NCBI GenBank assembly: GCA_040389345.1
Contig: JAZKAE010000009.1
Span: forward strand, 4,322-68,321
Direction of reading: 5' to 3'
DNA: 64,000 bases
Origin: JAIFWN01 sp040389345
GTDB taxonomy: Bacteria > Patescibacteriota > Minisyncoccia > Phycocordibacterales > Zambryskibacteraceae
Under the pieces are notes generated by a model, which saw only the letters and a program-made list of their open reading frames with translations, made no database searches and was not told where the DNA came from. Positions 41,817 to 49,597 of the stretch are shown here, piece after piece; positions within the stretch are counted from its first letter, which is position 1; each line of letters starts with the position of its first letter. A program made the position numbers and the translations under genes.

Positions 41817-42515
41817 ATGACCATCGCTCTGTGGACCGCTTTCGTCGGCGGGCTCGTTTCTTTTCTTGCTCCGTGTGTTCTTCCTATTATTCCTGGCTTT
41901 CTTGCATATCTGGCCGGCTCTTCGACCACGGCTCCAAAACGTCGAGATATATTTCTCTCAAGTGTATTTTTTGTACTTGGATTTTCAGTAGTGTTTGCCC
42001 TTATTGGGGTTGTTTTGAACACTGTGCTCGTCGGAGTCGCCTCAAGTCTTCAGATCTGGCTCTCCAGGTTCGGAGGGACGCTTATTATATTCTTTGGTCT
42101 CTATCTTACCGGGCTTCTCAAGATCTCGTACTTCGATAGGGAATATAAGTTTCGTGTCAGCCAAAAGATAGGATCTCGTCCTGTCACATCATTTTTGTTC
42201 GGTCTTGCATTTGCTGCCGGCTGGACTCCGTGCGTTGGTCCCGTCCTTGGAGTGATCTTAGGACTGGCCGCGTCGGCGCCGGGCACTGCATTCATCCTTC
42301 TCCTTGCGTACTCGCTAGGGCTCGGGCTGCCGTTCATATTGGTCGGTTTGTTCACTGCTCAGGCTTCGGTTCTCATCGAACGCTACGCAGGAGTGCTTAG
42401 TATTGTGAACAAGGTCTTTGGGGCGATCCTTATTCTCCTTGGGATCTTGGTGTTCACAGGTACGCTTGCCCAGGTTGCCAACTTTGATTTTGTAAGTAAC
42501 GTCATCCTCAAATGA
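41817..42515 (+). CDS. CcdA/DsbD-type thiol-disulfide membrane transporter
   Basis: The 232-residue protein has six membrane helices with the paired Cys-Pro motifs APCVLPIIPGF and WTPCVGPVLG, which pass electrons from cytosolic thioredoxin across the membrane. It overlaps the redoxin gene by 4 bp (ATGA). Together the two proteins match the parts of actinobacterial DipZ, which are fused there. Confidence 0.88.
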   Translation: MTIALWTAFVGGLVSFLAPCVLPIIPGFLAYLAGSSTTAPKRRDIFLSSVFFVLGFSVVFALIGVVLNTVLVGVASSLQIWLSRFGGTLIIFFGLYLTGLLKISYFDREYKFRVSQKIGSRPVTSFLFGLAFAAGWTPCVGPVLGVILGLAASAPGTAFILLLAYSLGLGLPFILVGLFTAQASVLIERYAGVLSIVNKVFGAILILLGILVFTGTLAQVANFDFVSNVILK

Positions 42516-43621
42516 AGATAAAACAGCTTCTCCTTCCGATCGTTCTCTTGGGCATCGTTGTGCTCATCTATTGGATCAGCGGACAGAAGGCGGGGCACGG
42601 ATCATCGAATGCGCCTGTGGTCGCTGTGACGCCGCGCATATCAGTGGCCCAAAAGGCGTCCAAATACCCCGTGGCAAAAGAGATCACGACCCCGGACGGG
42701 TTCATCAACACAGGAGGTCAACCGATCAAGATCGGTGATTATATAGGCAAAAAAGTCATCCTTCTGGATATCTGGACCTACTCATGTATTAATTGCCAGC
42801 GCACGATCCCATACTTGAATGCCTGGTACGACAAATATAAGGACAAGGGTCTCGTGGTCATCGGACTGCATACTCCAGAGTTTGGTTTTGAAAAGATCCT
42901 CGACAACGTACAGAAGGCCACAGAGAAATTCGGCATATCATATCCAGTTGTCCTTGATAACGATTTTTCTACATGGAATGCGTATCAGAATAGTTATTGG
43001 CCACGAAAATATCTGATCGACATCGATGGGTATGTTGTTTATGATCACATCGGCGAAGGAGGGGACGAAGATACAGAAGCAGAGATCCAGAAACTTCTCC
43101 AAGAACGAGCGGATGTGCTGCAGACCGGAGATGTCATCCCGACCGGATTCGTGGCGCCGGGCAAAGTGTCCGTGGAAGCTGGAAGTCCGGAGACCTATTT
43201 TGGATCTCTGAGGAATATCTATCTTGGCAATGGTGAAAAGGGGGCTGCGGGTATACAGACATTTGCGTTTCCTAAGATACAGACGGTGAACAAATTGTAT
43301 CTAGATGGACAGTGGAGTATGGAGCCCGAATATGCAGAAAGTGTCTCTGCTGGTGCCCGGGTCTCCTATGATTATATTTCTAAAGACGTATACATTGTCG
43401 CTAGTTCAAAAGAAGGAGTTACTATCGAGGTGCAGAGAGATGGTATGCCTCTCGGCGCCGAAGCAGGCAAGGACGTCGTAGTGAAGGATGGAGCAAGCAC
43501 GATCTTTATACACGACGCACGGCTGTATCATGTGATCCACGAAAATGCCCCAGGAGAACATACACTTTTGATAAAGGTCCGAGGTGCGGGGCTTGAGGCG
43601 TTTACGTTTACCTTCGGCTAG
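42512..43621 (+). CDS. Membrane-anchored TlpA/DipZ-like thioredoxin with C-terminal beta domain
   Basis: The 369-residue protein has an N-terminal anchor (about residues 4-22), a thioredoxin fold with active-site CINCQRTIPYL (CxxC at about residue 94) and LIDIDGYVVYDHIGEG, and a C-terminal beta-rich domain (ETYFGSLRNIYLGNG, TVNKLYLDGQWSMEPEYAE) as in DipZ. It acts outside the membrane, receiving electrons from the CcdA-like partner to reduce or repair exported proteins. Confidence 0.88.
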   Translation: MKIKQLLLPIVLLGIVVLIYWISGQKAGHGSSNAPVVAVTPRISVAQKASKYPVAKEITTPDGFINTGGQPIKIGDYIGKKVILLDIWTYSCINCQRTIPYLNAWYDKYKDKGLVVIGLHTPEFGFEKILDNVQKATEKFGISYPVVLDNDFSTWNAYQNSYWPRKYLIDIDGYVVYDHIGEGGDEDTEAEIQKLLQERADVLQTGDVIPTGFVAPGKVSVEAGSPETYFGSLRNIYLGNGEKGAAGIQTFAFPKIQTVNKLYLDGQWSMEPEYAESVSAGARVSYDYISKDVYIVASSKEGVTIEVQRDGMPLGAEAGKDVVVKDGASTIFIHDARLYHVIHENAPGEHTLLIKVRGAGLEAFTFTFG

Positions 43622-43636
43622 GTATACAATTACTAT

Positions 43637-44092
43637 ATGCAATACAAACATAGCCTACCCACCCTCGAAGAAGTTCGCGAGAAGCGTCCGATCTTGAGGA
43701 ACCCGGTAAAGGAGACCAAGCTCTCATTGTCTCCACTCGAACGTTTTGCTCTTTCTATAACTCGACACGTGGGTTCGATGGGGTTCTTTATCCTCCTCTC
43801 GATCTGGACCGTTGGGTGGCTTCTGTGGAATCTTCTGGCTCCAGTTGAGGCCCGTTTTGATCCAGCTCCCGCCTTCGTCATCTGGCTCTTTATGTCGAAT
43901 ATGATCCAGCTTGTTCTCTTGCCTTTGGTCATGGTGTCTCAGAATATCGAATCCAAGATCGCCGATCGCAGAGCACAAGCGGATTTTGAAGTGAACAAGA
44001 AATCCGAACGCGAGATCGAAGTGATCATCGCCCACCTTGAGAATCAGAGCGAACTCATTCTCGATCTCTCAAAAAAGATCGACCGCTCCTAA
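43637..44092 (+). CDS. DUF1003 membrane protein
   Basis: The 151-residue protein shows two helices (FFILLSIWTVGWLLWN and FVIWLFMSNMIQLVLLPLVMVSQN) followed by a helical Arg/Glu-rich tail, as in DUF1003. Function is unknown. TACAAT (43625-43630) ends six bases before the ATG. Confidence 0.85.
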   Translation: MQYKHSLPTLEEVREKRPILRNPVKETKLSLSPLERFALSITRHVGSMGFFILLSIWTVGWLLWNLLAPVEARFDPAPAFVIWLFMSNMIQLVLLPLVMVSQNIESKIADRRAQADFEVNKKSEREIEVIIAHLENQSELILDLSKKIDRS

Positions 44093-44096
44093 GGTA

Positions 44097-45443
44097 TTAA
44101 TACTGCTTCGCAAAGAGGCGAGAGAGGTGTCCGAACAGCTTATCTAATATGCCGAGAGTGAGGTTGTCTTTGGTCACCTCGACCGAGCGGCTCCTGTCTA
44201 AGGCAAATTCTTTTTCTATATCTTGTGCGAGAGTTTTGCTTTCAATCCCAAAGACCCCTTCGATGTTTAAGGTGGAGGATCGGTTATCGAGGTTTGCGGA
44301 TCCAATGATCGACCAGTGACCGTCTGCACTGAATACTTTTGAATGCATGTGTGCGGGTTGGTATTCATGGAGGTGGATGCCCGCCTCAAGGATCTCTGTG
44401 TAGTATGAACGGCTGGCCATCTGGACGATGCGCGAATCAACGTATGGACCCGGCACGAGAATGTCCACACGCACTCCTTCGGATGCCTTTTGTTTCAAGG
44501 CTTCCATGATATCCGAGTTTGGAAGAAGGTACGGAGTTTCGAGGAGAATGTGGTCCTTGGCACCCATGATCGAAAGCCACAAAAGATCTGAAAGGTTTTT
44601 CTCTACATCTGGCGATGGGGCGTGAAGGAGTGGGATGAAGCAGGAGCCCAAGCAGTCATCGGATACGACGATCGATGGAAGCGGAGGATAGAAGTTGCTT
44701 CCGGACAACACTTCTCCTGTAGTCTGTCTAAAGAGGTCTGCGAACATATTCTGCACGGCTCGCGCGCCGTAGCCGTGCATTTTAAACATCACATCTCTCC
44801 ATTCTTCGGGCTTGGTCCCATCACCGAGCCACTCGTCGTCGAAGGCTACTCCTCCGGTATAGCCGATCTGTCCGTCGACGACGATAGCCCTCAGATGTGT
44901 GCGCTTATTAAGGCGAGTGATGGTGCGGATACCGAGGGGACGAAAGCTCGCGACCTTGCCTCCGGCCTTTTCGAGTTTCTCGATCTTGTCTTTAGGAGCT
45001 TTGAGCGATCCTTTTGCATCCATGAGCACGCGAACCTCTATACCTTCTTCTGCTTTTGTGATCAGTGCATCAAGGAGACCGTCCGTGAGCGTGCCTTCTT
45101 TCCAAATATAATTTGCGAGCGTGATCGAATGTTTTGCCCCTTTGATCTCTTTCATGAGGTCGGGCACAAACTCATCTCCGTTATTCAAGACCTCTATATT
45201 TTCTGCTTCGGGAATCGGGGTGATCACTCCATGAGTGACCGATTCGACCGCAGTATAAAATTCTCGAGTGCCGAGGCTGATCGCAGTGTTACTGTGCGTG
45301 CGTACCCCGTTCTCGCTCCAGGGGGTGAACCATACGAAGACAGTGAGGAGGATCGCCAGGATGCCGATGATGATGAGAGTGAGGACCATTTTTGGGCTGG
45401 AACGAGTATAGGCTCGAAGTGAGTTGATAGGCTCAAATTTCAT
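44097..45443 (-). CDS. Phospholipase D/cardiolipin synthase family
   Basis: The 448-residue protein has an N-terminal membrane helix and two phospholipase D motifs. The second is canonical (HMHSKVFSADGHWSIIGSAN). The first reads HLRAIVVDGQIGYTGG, with Arg in place of the Lys of HxK. Family enzymes join phosphatidyl groups to make cardiolipin or hydrolyse phosphodiesters. The activity here depends on whether the Arg is tolerated. Its 3-prime end is 5 bp from the DUF1003 gene. Confidence 0.85.
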   Translation of the reverse strand: MKFEPINSLRAYTRSSPKMVLTLIIIGILAILLTVFVWFTPWSENGVRTHSNTAISLGTREFYTAVESVTHGVITPIPEAENIEVLNNGDEFVPDLMKEIKGAKHSITLANYIWKEGTLTDGLLDALITKAEEGIEVRVLMDAKGSLKAPKDKIEKLEKAGGKVASFRPLGIRTITRLNKRTHLRAIVVDGQIGYTGGVAFDDEWLGDGTKPEEWRDVMFKMHGYGARAVQNMFADLFRQTTGEVLSGSNFYPPLPSIVVSDDCLGSCFIPLLHAPSPDVEKNLSDLLWLSIMGAKDHILLETPYLLPNSDIMEALKQKASEGVRVDILVPGPYVDSRIVQMASRSYYTEILEAGIHLHEYQPAHMHSKVFSADGHWSIIGSANLDNRSSTLNIEGVFGIESKTLAQDIEKEFALDRSRSVEVTKDNLTLGILDKLFGHLSRLFAKQY

Positions 45444-45487
45444 GGGTATATATCAATAGACGTATCTCATCAGCATTTTTGACGGAC

Positions 45488-45518
45488 AAAAAACCGAGCT
45501 GAAGACTATTCAGTCGGT
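45488..45518 (-). terminator. Terminator overlapping a stop codon
   Basis: On the minus strand ACCGA-CTGAA and TTCAG-TCGGT pair, with TTTTTT after. It includes the last codons of the gene ending at 45506. Confidence 0.75.
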
Positions 45519-45712
45519 TTAGGGGCGATAGAGACGCCGAGCCTCATCGAAGCTGCAATGCATTTCTCGCAATTGTTCAGGCCCGGAGTATAGGCCCGCG
45601 TGTACTTGTGGACGTTTCCCTTCGGCCAATCTTTGATCAGCTCGGGGACTGTGTCGCACAGCGGTCGGCCCTCGTGAACTATATGTACGATCCGGCCGGT
45701 AGTGTCAGCCAT
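45506..45712 (-). CDS. SD-led orphan small Cys protein
   Basis: The 68-residue protein begins MADTTGRIVHIVHEGRPLC and contains NNCEKCIAASMRLG. One CxxC and one further Cys could bind a metal. It is not recognised. GAGG lies five bases before the ATG, and it has its own terminator. Confidence 0.65.
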   Translation of the reverse strand: MADTTGRIVHIVHEGRPLCDTVPELIKDWPKGNVHKYTRAYTPGLNNCEKCIAASMRLGVSIAPKPTE

Positions 45713-45782
45713 GGGATCCTCGCAGAAGTAGGTAATGCCTGTATATATAGTATGGGAAAGAAAAGGGAATGCAAAGGATAAG

Positions 45783-45831
45783 AAAAAACCGCGAGAGCAG
45801 GGAGACAGATGTCTCGCGGCTTCTCGCGGTT
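45783..45831 (-). terminator. Long-stem terminator
   Basis: On the minus strand CCGCGAG and CTCGCGG pair across an internal stem, followed by TTTTTTC, immediately after the gene ending at 45830. Confidence 0.85.
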
Positions 45832-46162
45832 ACTTAACGTTTGGATCAAGCTTCCACAATTCTCGCATTATACGAAGCATGAAAGGGCGGGAGTGTCTGC
45901 CGATACCAAGCATGAATTCCACCTCCCGTTCATTGCGAAAGGATTTCAGCCTTTCCCTCACTGTGTATTCCTTCCGCATAGTGCGGAAGAACCCGTTTCC
46001 GTCTCTCCGAATCTGGTTAGCGATACGGCTCGCCAGTTTCTTCGGGCAGCCGAGTCTTGCAAAAAGATCGGAAGTGAAGAAATCTGGAGCAGGGAGGTCG
46101 AGAACTGAAGCGTCGAATGTTATCTCCGTGCTGGCCACCATTTCCTGCTCACTGTTTTCCAC
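45830..46162 (-). CDS. SD-led orphan helical protein
   Basis: From GTG 46162 the frame codes 110 residues: an acidic N-terminus, LDLPAPDFFTSDLFARLGCPKKLASR, then a basic helical stretch (RRDGNGFFRTMRKEYTVRERLKSFRNEREVEFM). The GTG is preferred because GGAG lies six bases upstream; a TTG at 46204 is also in frame. The Arg/Lys-rich helices could bind nucleic acid, but no family is recognised. Confidence 0.6.
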   Translation of the reverse strand: MENSEQEMVASTEITFDASVLDLPAPDFFTSDLFARLGCPKKLASRIANQIRRDGNGFFRTMRKEYTVRERLKSFRNEREVEFMLGIGRHSRPFMLRIMRELWKLDPNVK

Positions 46163-46197
46163 CGGCGTCTCCGCATGAGGGTTATCGTGTATTCTAT

Positions 46198-46233
46198 ATA
46201 TCAATATACTATATCTTGACTAATTGTCAAGAT
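46198..46233 (-). promoter_or_regulatory. Promoter with palindromic operator candidate
   Basis: On the minus strand TTGACA and TATATT are spaced by about 16 bases ahead of the gene starting at 46162. A perfect inverted repeat ATCTTGAC-5-GTCAAGAT (46213-46233) covers the -35 box, so a repressor could block it. Confidence 0.5.
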
Positions 46234-46237
46234 TGGT

Positions 46238-46256
46238 AAAAAAGTGGAGATGCCGG
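46238..46256 (-). repeat. Distal copy of the tmRNA 3-prime end (possible attachment scar)
   Basis: CCGGCATCTCCACTTTT on the minus strand repeats the 3-prime end of the tmRNA gene (46469-46484) in the same orientation, about 228 bp downstream of it. Such direct repeats mark where an element entered a tmRNA gene. No integrase gene is present here. Confidence 0.6.
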
Positions 46257-46383
46257 AGTAGGTTACAGCTCGTTTGAATATACATGTACAGGTTCATCGG
46301 TCACAAATAATTTCTCACCGCCGTTCGAAATTTTCGCGACCCCGGCTCGCGGTTTCTTCTACTGAAGAAACAACGCTGCGCCT

Positions 46384-46431
46384 TTCGATTCCCGGCCGCA
46401 GGCAAAGCAGTTTGCCTGCTCATCTCCACTT
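46384..46431 (+). repeat. Inverted partial copy of the tmRNA 3-prime end with hairpin insertion
   Basis: On the plus strand TTCGATTCCCGGC (46384-46396) and CATCTCCACTT (46421-46431) reproduce the tmRNA T-arm and acceptor end, split by a 24-base insertion that forms a GCAGGCAAA/TTTGCCTGC hairpin. It faces the real tmRNA tail to tail. With the copy at 46238 it gives a 188-bp unit with inverted GTGGAGATG ends. Confidence 0.6.
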
Positions 46432-46460
46432 AAAAAACAAAAGCGCCCGAAGGCGCTAAT
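46432..46460 (-). terminator. tmRNA terminator
   Basis: On the minus strand AGCGCC-TTCG-GGCGCT is followed by TTTGTTTTTT. Confidence 0.85.
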
Positions 46461-46470
46461 GTTTTAAAAG

Positions 46471-46864
46471 TGGAGATGCCGGGAATCGAACCCGGGTGCA
46501 AGATGGTGAACGCAAGAGGTCTACGCTAGGTAGTTTGCTTCATGTAGTTCAAAGATGAAGATACAAAACAAACGAAAGCTCTTCATCTTCTATCCTCTAT
46601 GTTTCGAAGCTTAGCCGAGGAAACTAGTTTCTATCTTGGGGTGATTACGCACAGTCGAGAGTATCAAGAACCCTTCTCGATGCACGCCGGACCGGAACGT
46701 GAGCTTACGCTCGAACGTAGACGGGCTGGAAGTCGCTTGCCTTAAAGAAAGGCGAGACAACTGATGCAATTGAAGTTGCAGTTGGGTGTGAAGCGGATTA
46801 AAGAGTCACTTCAGCTCTCTGGCGCGTCAGGCGCGCAGTCATCTTGTCGAGGCCGATCATCCCC
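46471..46864 (-). ncRNA. ssrA: Transfer-messenger RNA
   Basis: The 394-nt RNA begins GGGGATGATCGGCCTCGAC and ends with a tRNA-like T-arm (GGTTCGATTCC) and CATCTCC, which pairs with the 5-prime GGGGATG; the CCA is not fully encoded. TATAAT lies six bases before the first G. A candidate tag frame runs from GCA 46779 to TAA 46705 (24 residues, ATSIASVV at the start, PVYVRA at the end), with the stop in a GAGC/GCTC hairpin loop. The tag lacks the common LAA end. smpB lies immediately upstream on the same strand. Confidence 0.92.
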
Positions 46865-46871
46865 GTATAAA

Positions 46872-47303
46872 TTATAACGATCGTTTCAGATCCCTCTCGA
46901 CGTCTTGCTTCTTGATCGCTTGGCGCTTGTCGAATGACTTCTTGCCGCGGGCGATACCGAGCTCGAGCTTGAGGAATCTGCCAGTATTATACACCTTAAT
47001 TGGCACTATTGTCAATCCCTTGGTATTTTCCGCTTTTTCTAAGCTTTCCAATTCTTCCTTTGAAAGTAAAAGCTTTTTTAAACGAGCCTCATCGTGAGCC
47101 GCAGAAAGGTTGTTCGGCTGATACGTCTGTATACGTGCACCCGAAAGGTAGGCCTCACCGCCTCGGATGATCACGTAGGCTCCGACAAGAGAGATCTTGC
47201 CAGCCCGCACCGCCTTGACCTCACTACCAAGAAGCTCGATTCCTGCGGTGAAGCGTTCGAGGATCTCATAATCAAATCTAGCCTTTCTGTTTTCTACACT
47301 CAT
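46872..47303 (-). CDS. smpB: SsrA-binding protein SmpB
   Basis: The 143-residue protein binds tmRNA and brings it to stalled ribosomes. It shows ENRKARFDYEILERFTAGIELLGSEVKAVRAGK, GARIQTYQPN and the basic C-terminal tail KSFDKRQAIKKQDVERDLKRSL. Start 47303 is set by TATGAT (47310-47315 on the minus strand), six bases upstream; the long upstream open frame overlaps ftsH and is spurious. The tmRNA gene follows after 7 bp. Confidence 0.96.
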   Translation of the reverse strand: MSVENRKARFDYEILERFTAGIELLGSEVKAVRAGKISLVGAYVIIRGGEAYLSGARIQTYQPNNLSAAHDEARLKKLLLSKEELESLEKAENTKGLTIVPIKVYNTGRFLKLELGIARGKKSFDKRQAIKKQDVERDLKRSL

Positions 47304-47355
47304 ATGAGCATCATAGCCCGCCTCGGGGTACCCAGGCAAACGAGAAAATTTTCTG

Positions 47356-47361
47356 TATAAT
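47356..47361 (+). promoter_or_regulatory. -10 element of ftsH, leaderless spacing
   Basis: TATAAT ends six bases before ATG 47368. It is divergent from the smpB -10 about 40 bp away. Confidence 0.65.
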
Positions 47362-47367
47362 ACCAAA

Positions 47368-49326
47368 ATGTCTAAACAAAAACCCCCTGAGAAACACCCA
47401 GTCCATGATCCAAAACTTCCAAAAGACCCCAAGAACGCTTTCAAAGTAATAATGGAGAAAACCCCTGGACCCGGTCGTGGTTGGTGGAACCAAAGTGGTC
47501 TCGCGATCGTGATCTTCATCGCGCTCATCCTTTCATATTCGTATCTTTCAGGAGCCAAGAAACCGGAAGTGATCTCGGTCTCTGAGCTGGCCCAAAATAT
47601 TACTGGGGGATTGGTGGAAACTATCAATGTGAAAGGGGATGAGCTTGAGGTGAAGTACAAGGATGGGACAGAGAAGGTTTCCAAGAAAGAAGAAGGAACC
47701 GCGCTCTCGACCACTCTAAAAAACTACGATGTGCCAGCCCCGGCTCTCGCTGGAGTGAAGATCGACGTGGCTTCAAACCAAGGCTTCATGTATTGGGTGC
47801 TCTCACTTACGCCGATCATCCTTCCGATCCTATTTATTATATTTTTCGTATGGTTCCTCTCGAGACAAATGAAAGGGGCTGGAGTTCAGGCGCTCTCCTT
47901 TGGTCAATCCAAGGCACGTATGACCTTGCCCGATGACTCGAAGAATAAAGTGATGTTTAAAGATGTAGCTGGGGCTAAGGAGGCCAAAGAAGAATTATCC
48001 GAGATCGTTGATTTCCTTAAGAACCCAAAGAAATTCCTCGACATTGGAGCTCGTATTCCAAAGGGCATTCTTCTCATGGGGGCTCCGGGTACGGGCAAGA
48101 CAATGCTTGCAAGGGCGGTCGCTGGGGAAGCAGGCGTGGCCTTCTTCTCTATCTCTGGATCTGAGTTCGTCGAGATGTTTGTCGGTGTCGGTGCATCGCG
48201 TGTCAGGGATCTCTTTGATATAGCCAAGAAGTCTGCTCCGGCTATCATCTTCGTCGATGAGATCGACGCAGTAGGGCGCGTGCGCGGTGCGGGGATGGGA
48301 GGAGGTAATGATGAACGCGAACAAACTCTAAACCAGATCTTGGTCGAGATGGACGGCTTTGAGCCGAACGAAAAAGTGATCGTCATGGCGGCCACTAACC
48401 GACCGGATGTACTTGACCCTGCACTGTTGCGCCCCGGCAGATTTGATAGGCGAGTGACCCTCGACCTTCCTGATCGAGCGGACCGCGAAGAGATCTTGAA
48501 GATCCATGCACGCAAAAAACCATTTGCTGAAGATGTCCACCTTCCACTTATTGCAGAACGTACTCCGGGATTCTCCGGAGCGGATCTCTATAGTCTCATG
48601 AACGAAGCAGCCATCCTCGCCGCTAGGGAAGACAGGCAGAAGATCAGCCAGTTTGATCTCATCCGTTCGATCGAGAAGGTGATGCTCGGTCCAGAACGTC
48701 GTTCACACATCCTTTCTAAAAAAGAAAAGGAGCTGACCGCCTATCATGAAGCAGGGCACGCGGTGTTGGCCTCAGTTCTTCCTTATGCAGATCCTGTGCA
48801 CAAAATTTCTATCATCTCTCGAGGACGAGCCCTTGGATATGTTTTCAAACTTCCGATCGAAGATAAAAAACTTCAATCCAAAAAAGAATTCATCGATGAT
48901 ATCACCATGACTCTCGGAGGATATGTAGTAGAGAATCTTTTGTATGGAGATGTGACCACTGGTCCTGCGAATGATCTTCAGGTTGCCACAGGTCTCGCTC
49001 GAGACATGGTCACCAAGTACGGCATGTCCGCAAAGCTTGGACCTGTCGCCTATGAATCCGCAGGAGGTCGTCCAGTAAATCCAAACGGAGAGAACAAAGA
49101 GTACTCTGATAAGGTAGGGGCGGAGATCGATGCTGAGGTCTCAAAAATAGTAAACGAGGCGCTGTGGAGTGCTGAGACTATTATTAAACAGAATCGTAAG
49201 CTTCTGGATGTGATCGCCACGAGACTTGTTGAAGTGGAGACCATTGAGCAAAAAGAATTCGAGGATATCCTCGTAGCGAACGGCATCGTCCCTAAAAGGA
49301 AGCTTGACCTTGAGCACCAAGCATAA
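47368..49326 (+). CDS. ftsH: ATP-dependent zinc metalloprotease FtsH
   Basis: The 652-residue membrane protease has an N-terminal helix (about residues 46-64), an extracytoplasmic domain, a second helix (about residues 150-170), an AAA module with GAPGTGKT (Walker A), IFVDEID (Walker B) and the second region of homology RPGRFDR, then the zinc HEAGH (about residue 465) and a later Asp in TGPANDLQVAT. It degrades membrane and regulatory proteins, and in other bacteria some tmRNA-tagged proteins, which fits its place beside smpB. Confidence 0.97.
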   Translation: MSKQKPPEKHPVHDPKLPKDPKNAFKVIMEKTPGPGRGWWNQSGLAIVIFIALILSYSYLSGAKKPEVISVSELAQNITGGLVETINVKGDELEVKYKDGTEKVSKKEEGTALSTTLKNYDVPAPALAGVKIDVASNQGFMYWVLSLTPIILPILFIIFFVWFLSRQMKGAGVQALSFGQSKARMTLPDDSKNKVMFKDVAGAKEAKEELSEIVDFLKNPKKFLDIGARIPKGILLMGAPGTGKTMLARAVAGEAGVAFFSISGSEFVEMFVGVGASRVRDLFDIAKKSAPAIIFVDEIDAVGRVRGAGMGGGNDEREQTLNQILVEMDGFEPNEKVIVMAATNRPDVLDPALLRPGRFDRRVTLDLPDRADREEILKIHARKKPFAEDVHLPLIAERTPGFSGADLYSLMNEAAILAAREDRQKISQFDLIRSIEKVMLGPERRSHILSKKEKELTAYHEAGHAVLASVLPYADPVHKISIISRGRALGYVFKLPIEDKKLQSKKEFIDDITMTLGGYVVENLLYGDVTTGPANDLQVATGLARDMVTKYGMSAKLGPVAYESAGGRPVNPNGENKEYSDKVGAEIDAEVSKIVNEALWSAETIIKQNRKLLDVIATRLVEVETIEQKEFEDILVANGIVPKRKLDLEHQA

Positions 49327-49388
49327 ACCTTAGTAAGCTTATCAACTTATTATAGTATAGTGATATTAATCATTATCAAGGTTTATAT

Positions 49389-49516
49389 AGGAGGGTTGAT
49401 GACTGACACCCTGGGCTAATGGACCTAGGCTTAAGATCCAAGAGGCCAACCAAAACAGGTAGGCTTGAGGAGTGAATATTAAAAAAGTAGAGATGATTTC
49501 TCTGCTTTTTTTATTT
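49389..49516 (+). other. Short transcript with SD-led micro-ORFs and a terminator
   Basis: AGGAGG (49389-49394) precedes ATG 49399, which opens a six-codon frame (MTDTLG, stop TAA). The stop overlaps ATG 49419 of an 18-codon frame (MDLGLRSKRPTKTGRLEE, stop 49475). GTAGAGA/TCTCTGC (487-505 of this kilobase) plus a T run then ends transcription at about 49516. The unit could be a regulatory RNA, a leader or a micropeptide gene. It lies between ftsH and the surface protein genes. Confidence 0.5.
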
Positions 49517-49597
49517 TTTAAAATATATGGCCAAATGTTTATTTTAGCCTTACACAGCTTCATATCTTTATATATAATGATATGCAATAACGCGTGT

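Noticed and set aside
44622..45422. Long plus-strand open frame of 266 codons
   Set aside because: It is antisense to the phospholipase D family gene, whose two catalytic motifs are clear on the minus strand. The plus-strand translation has no family features.
46872..47714. Long upstream extension of smpB
   Set aside because: The extra 137 codons lie opposite the start of ftsH and lack family similarity; a -10 box and the SmpB N-terminus fix the start at 47303.
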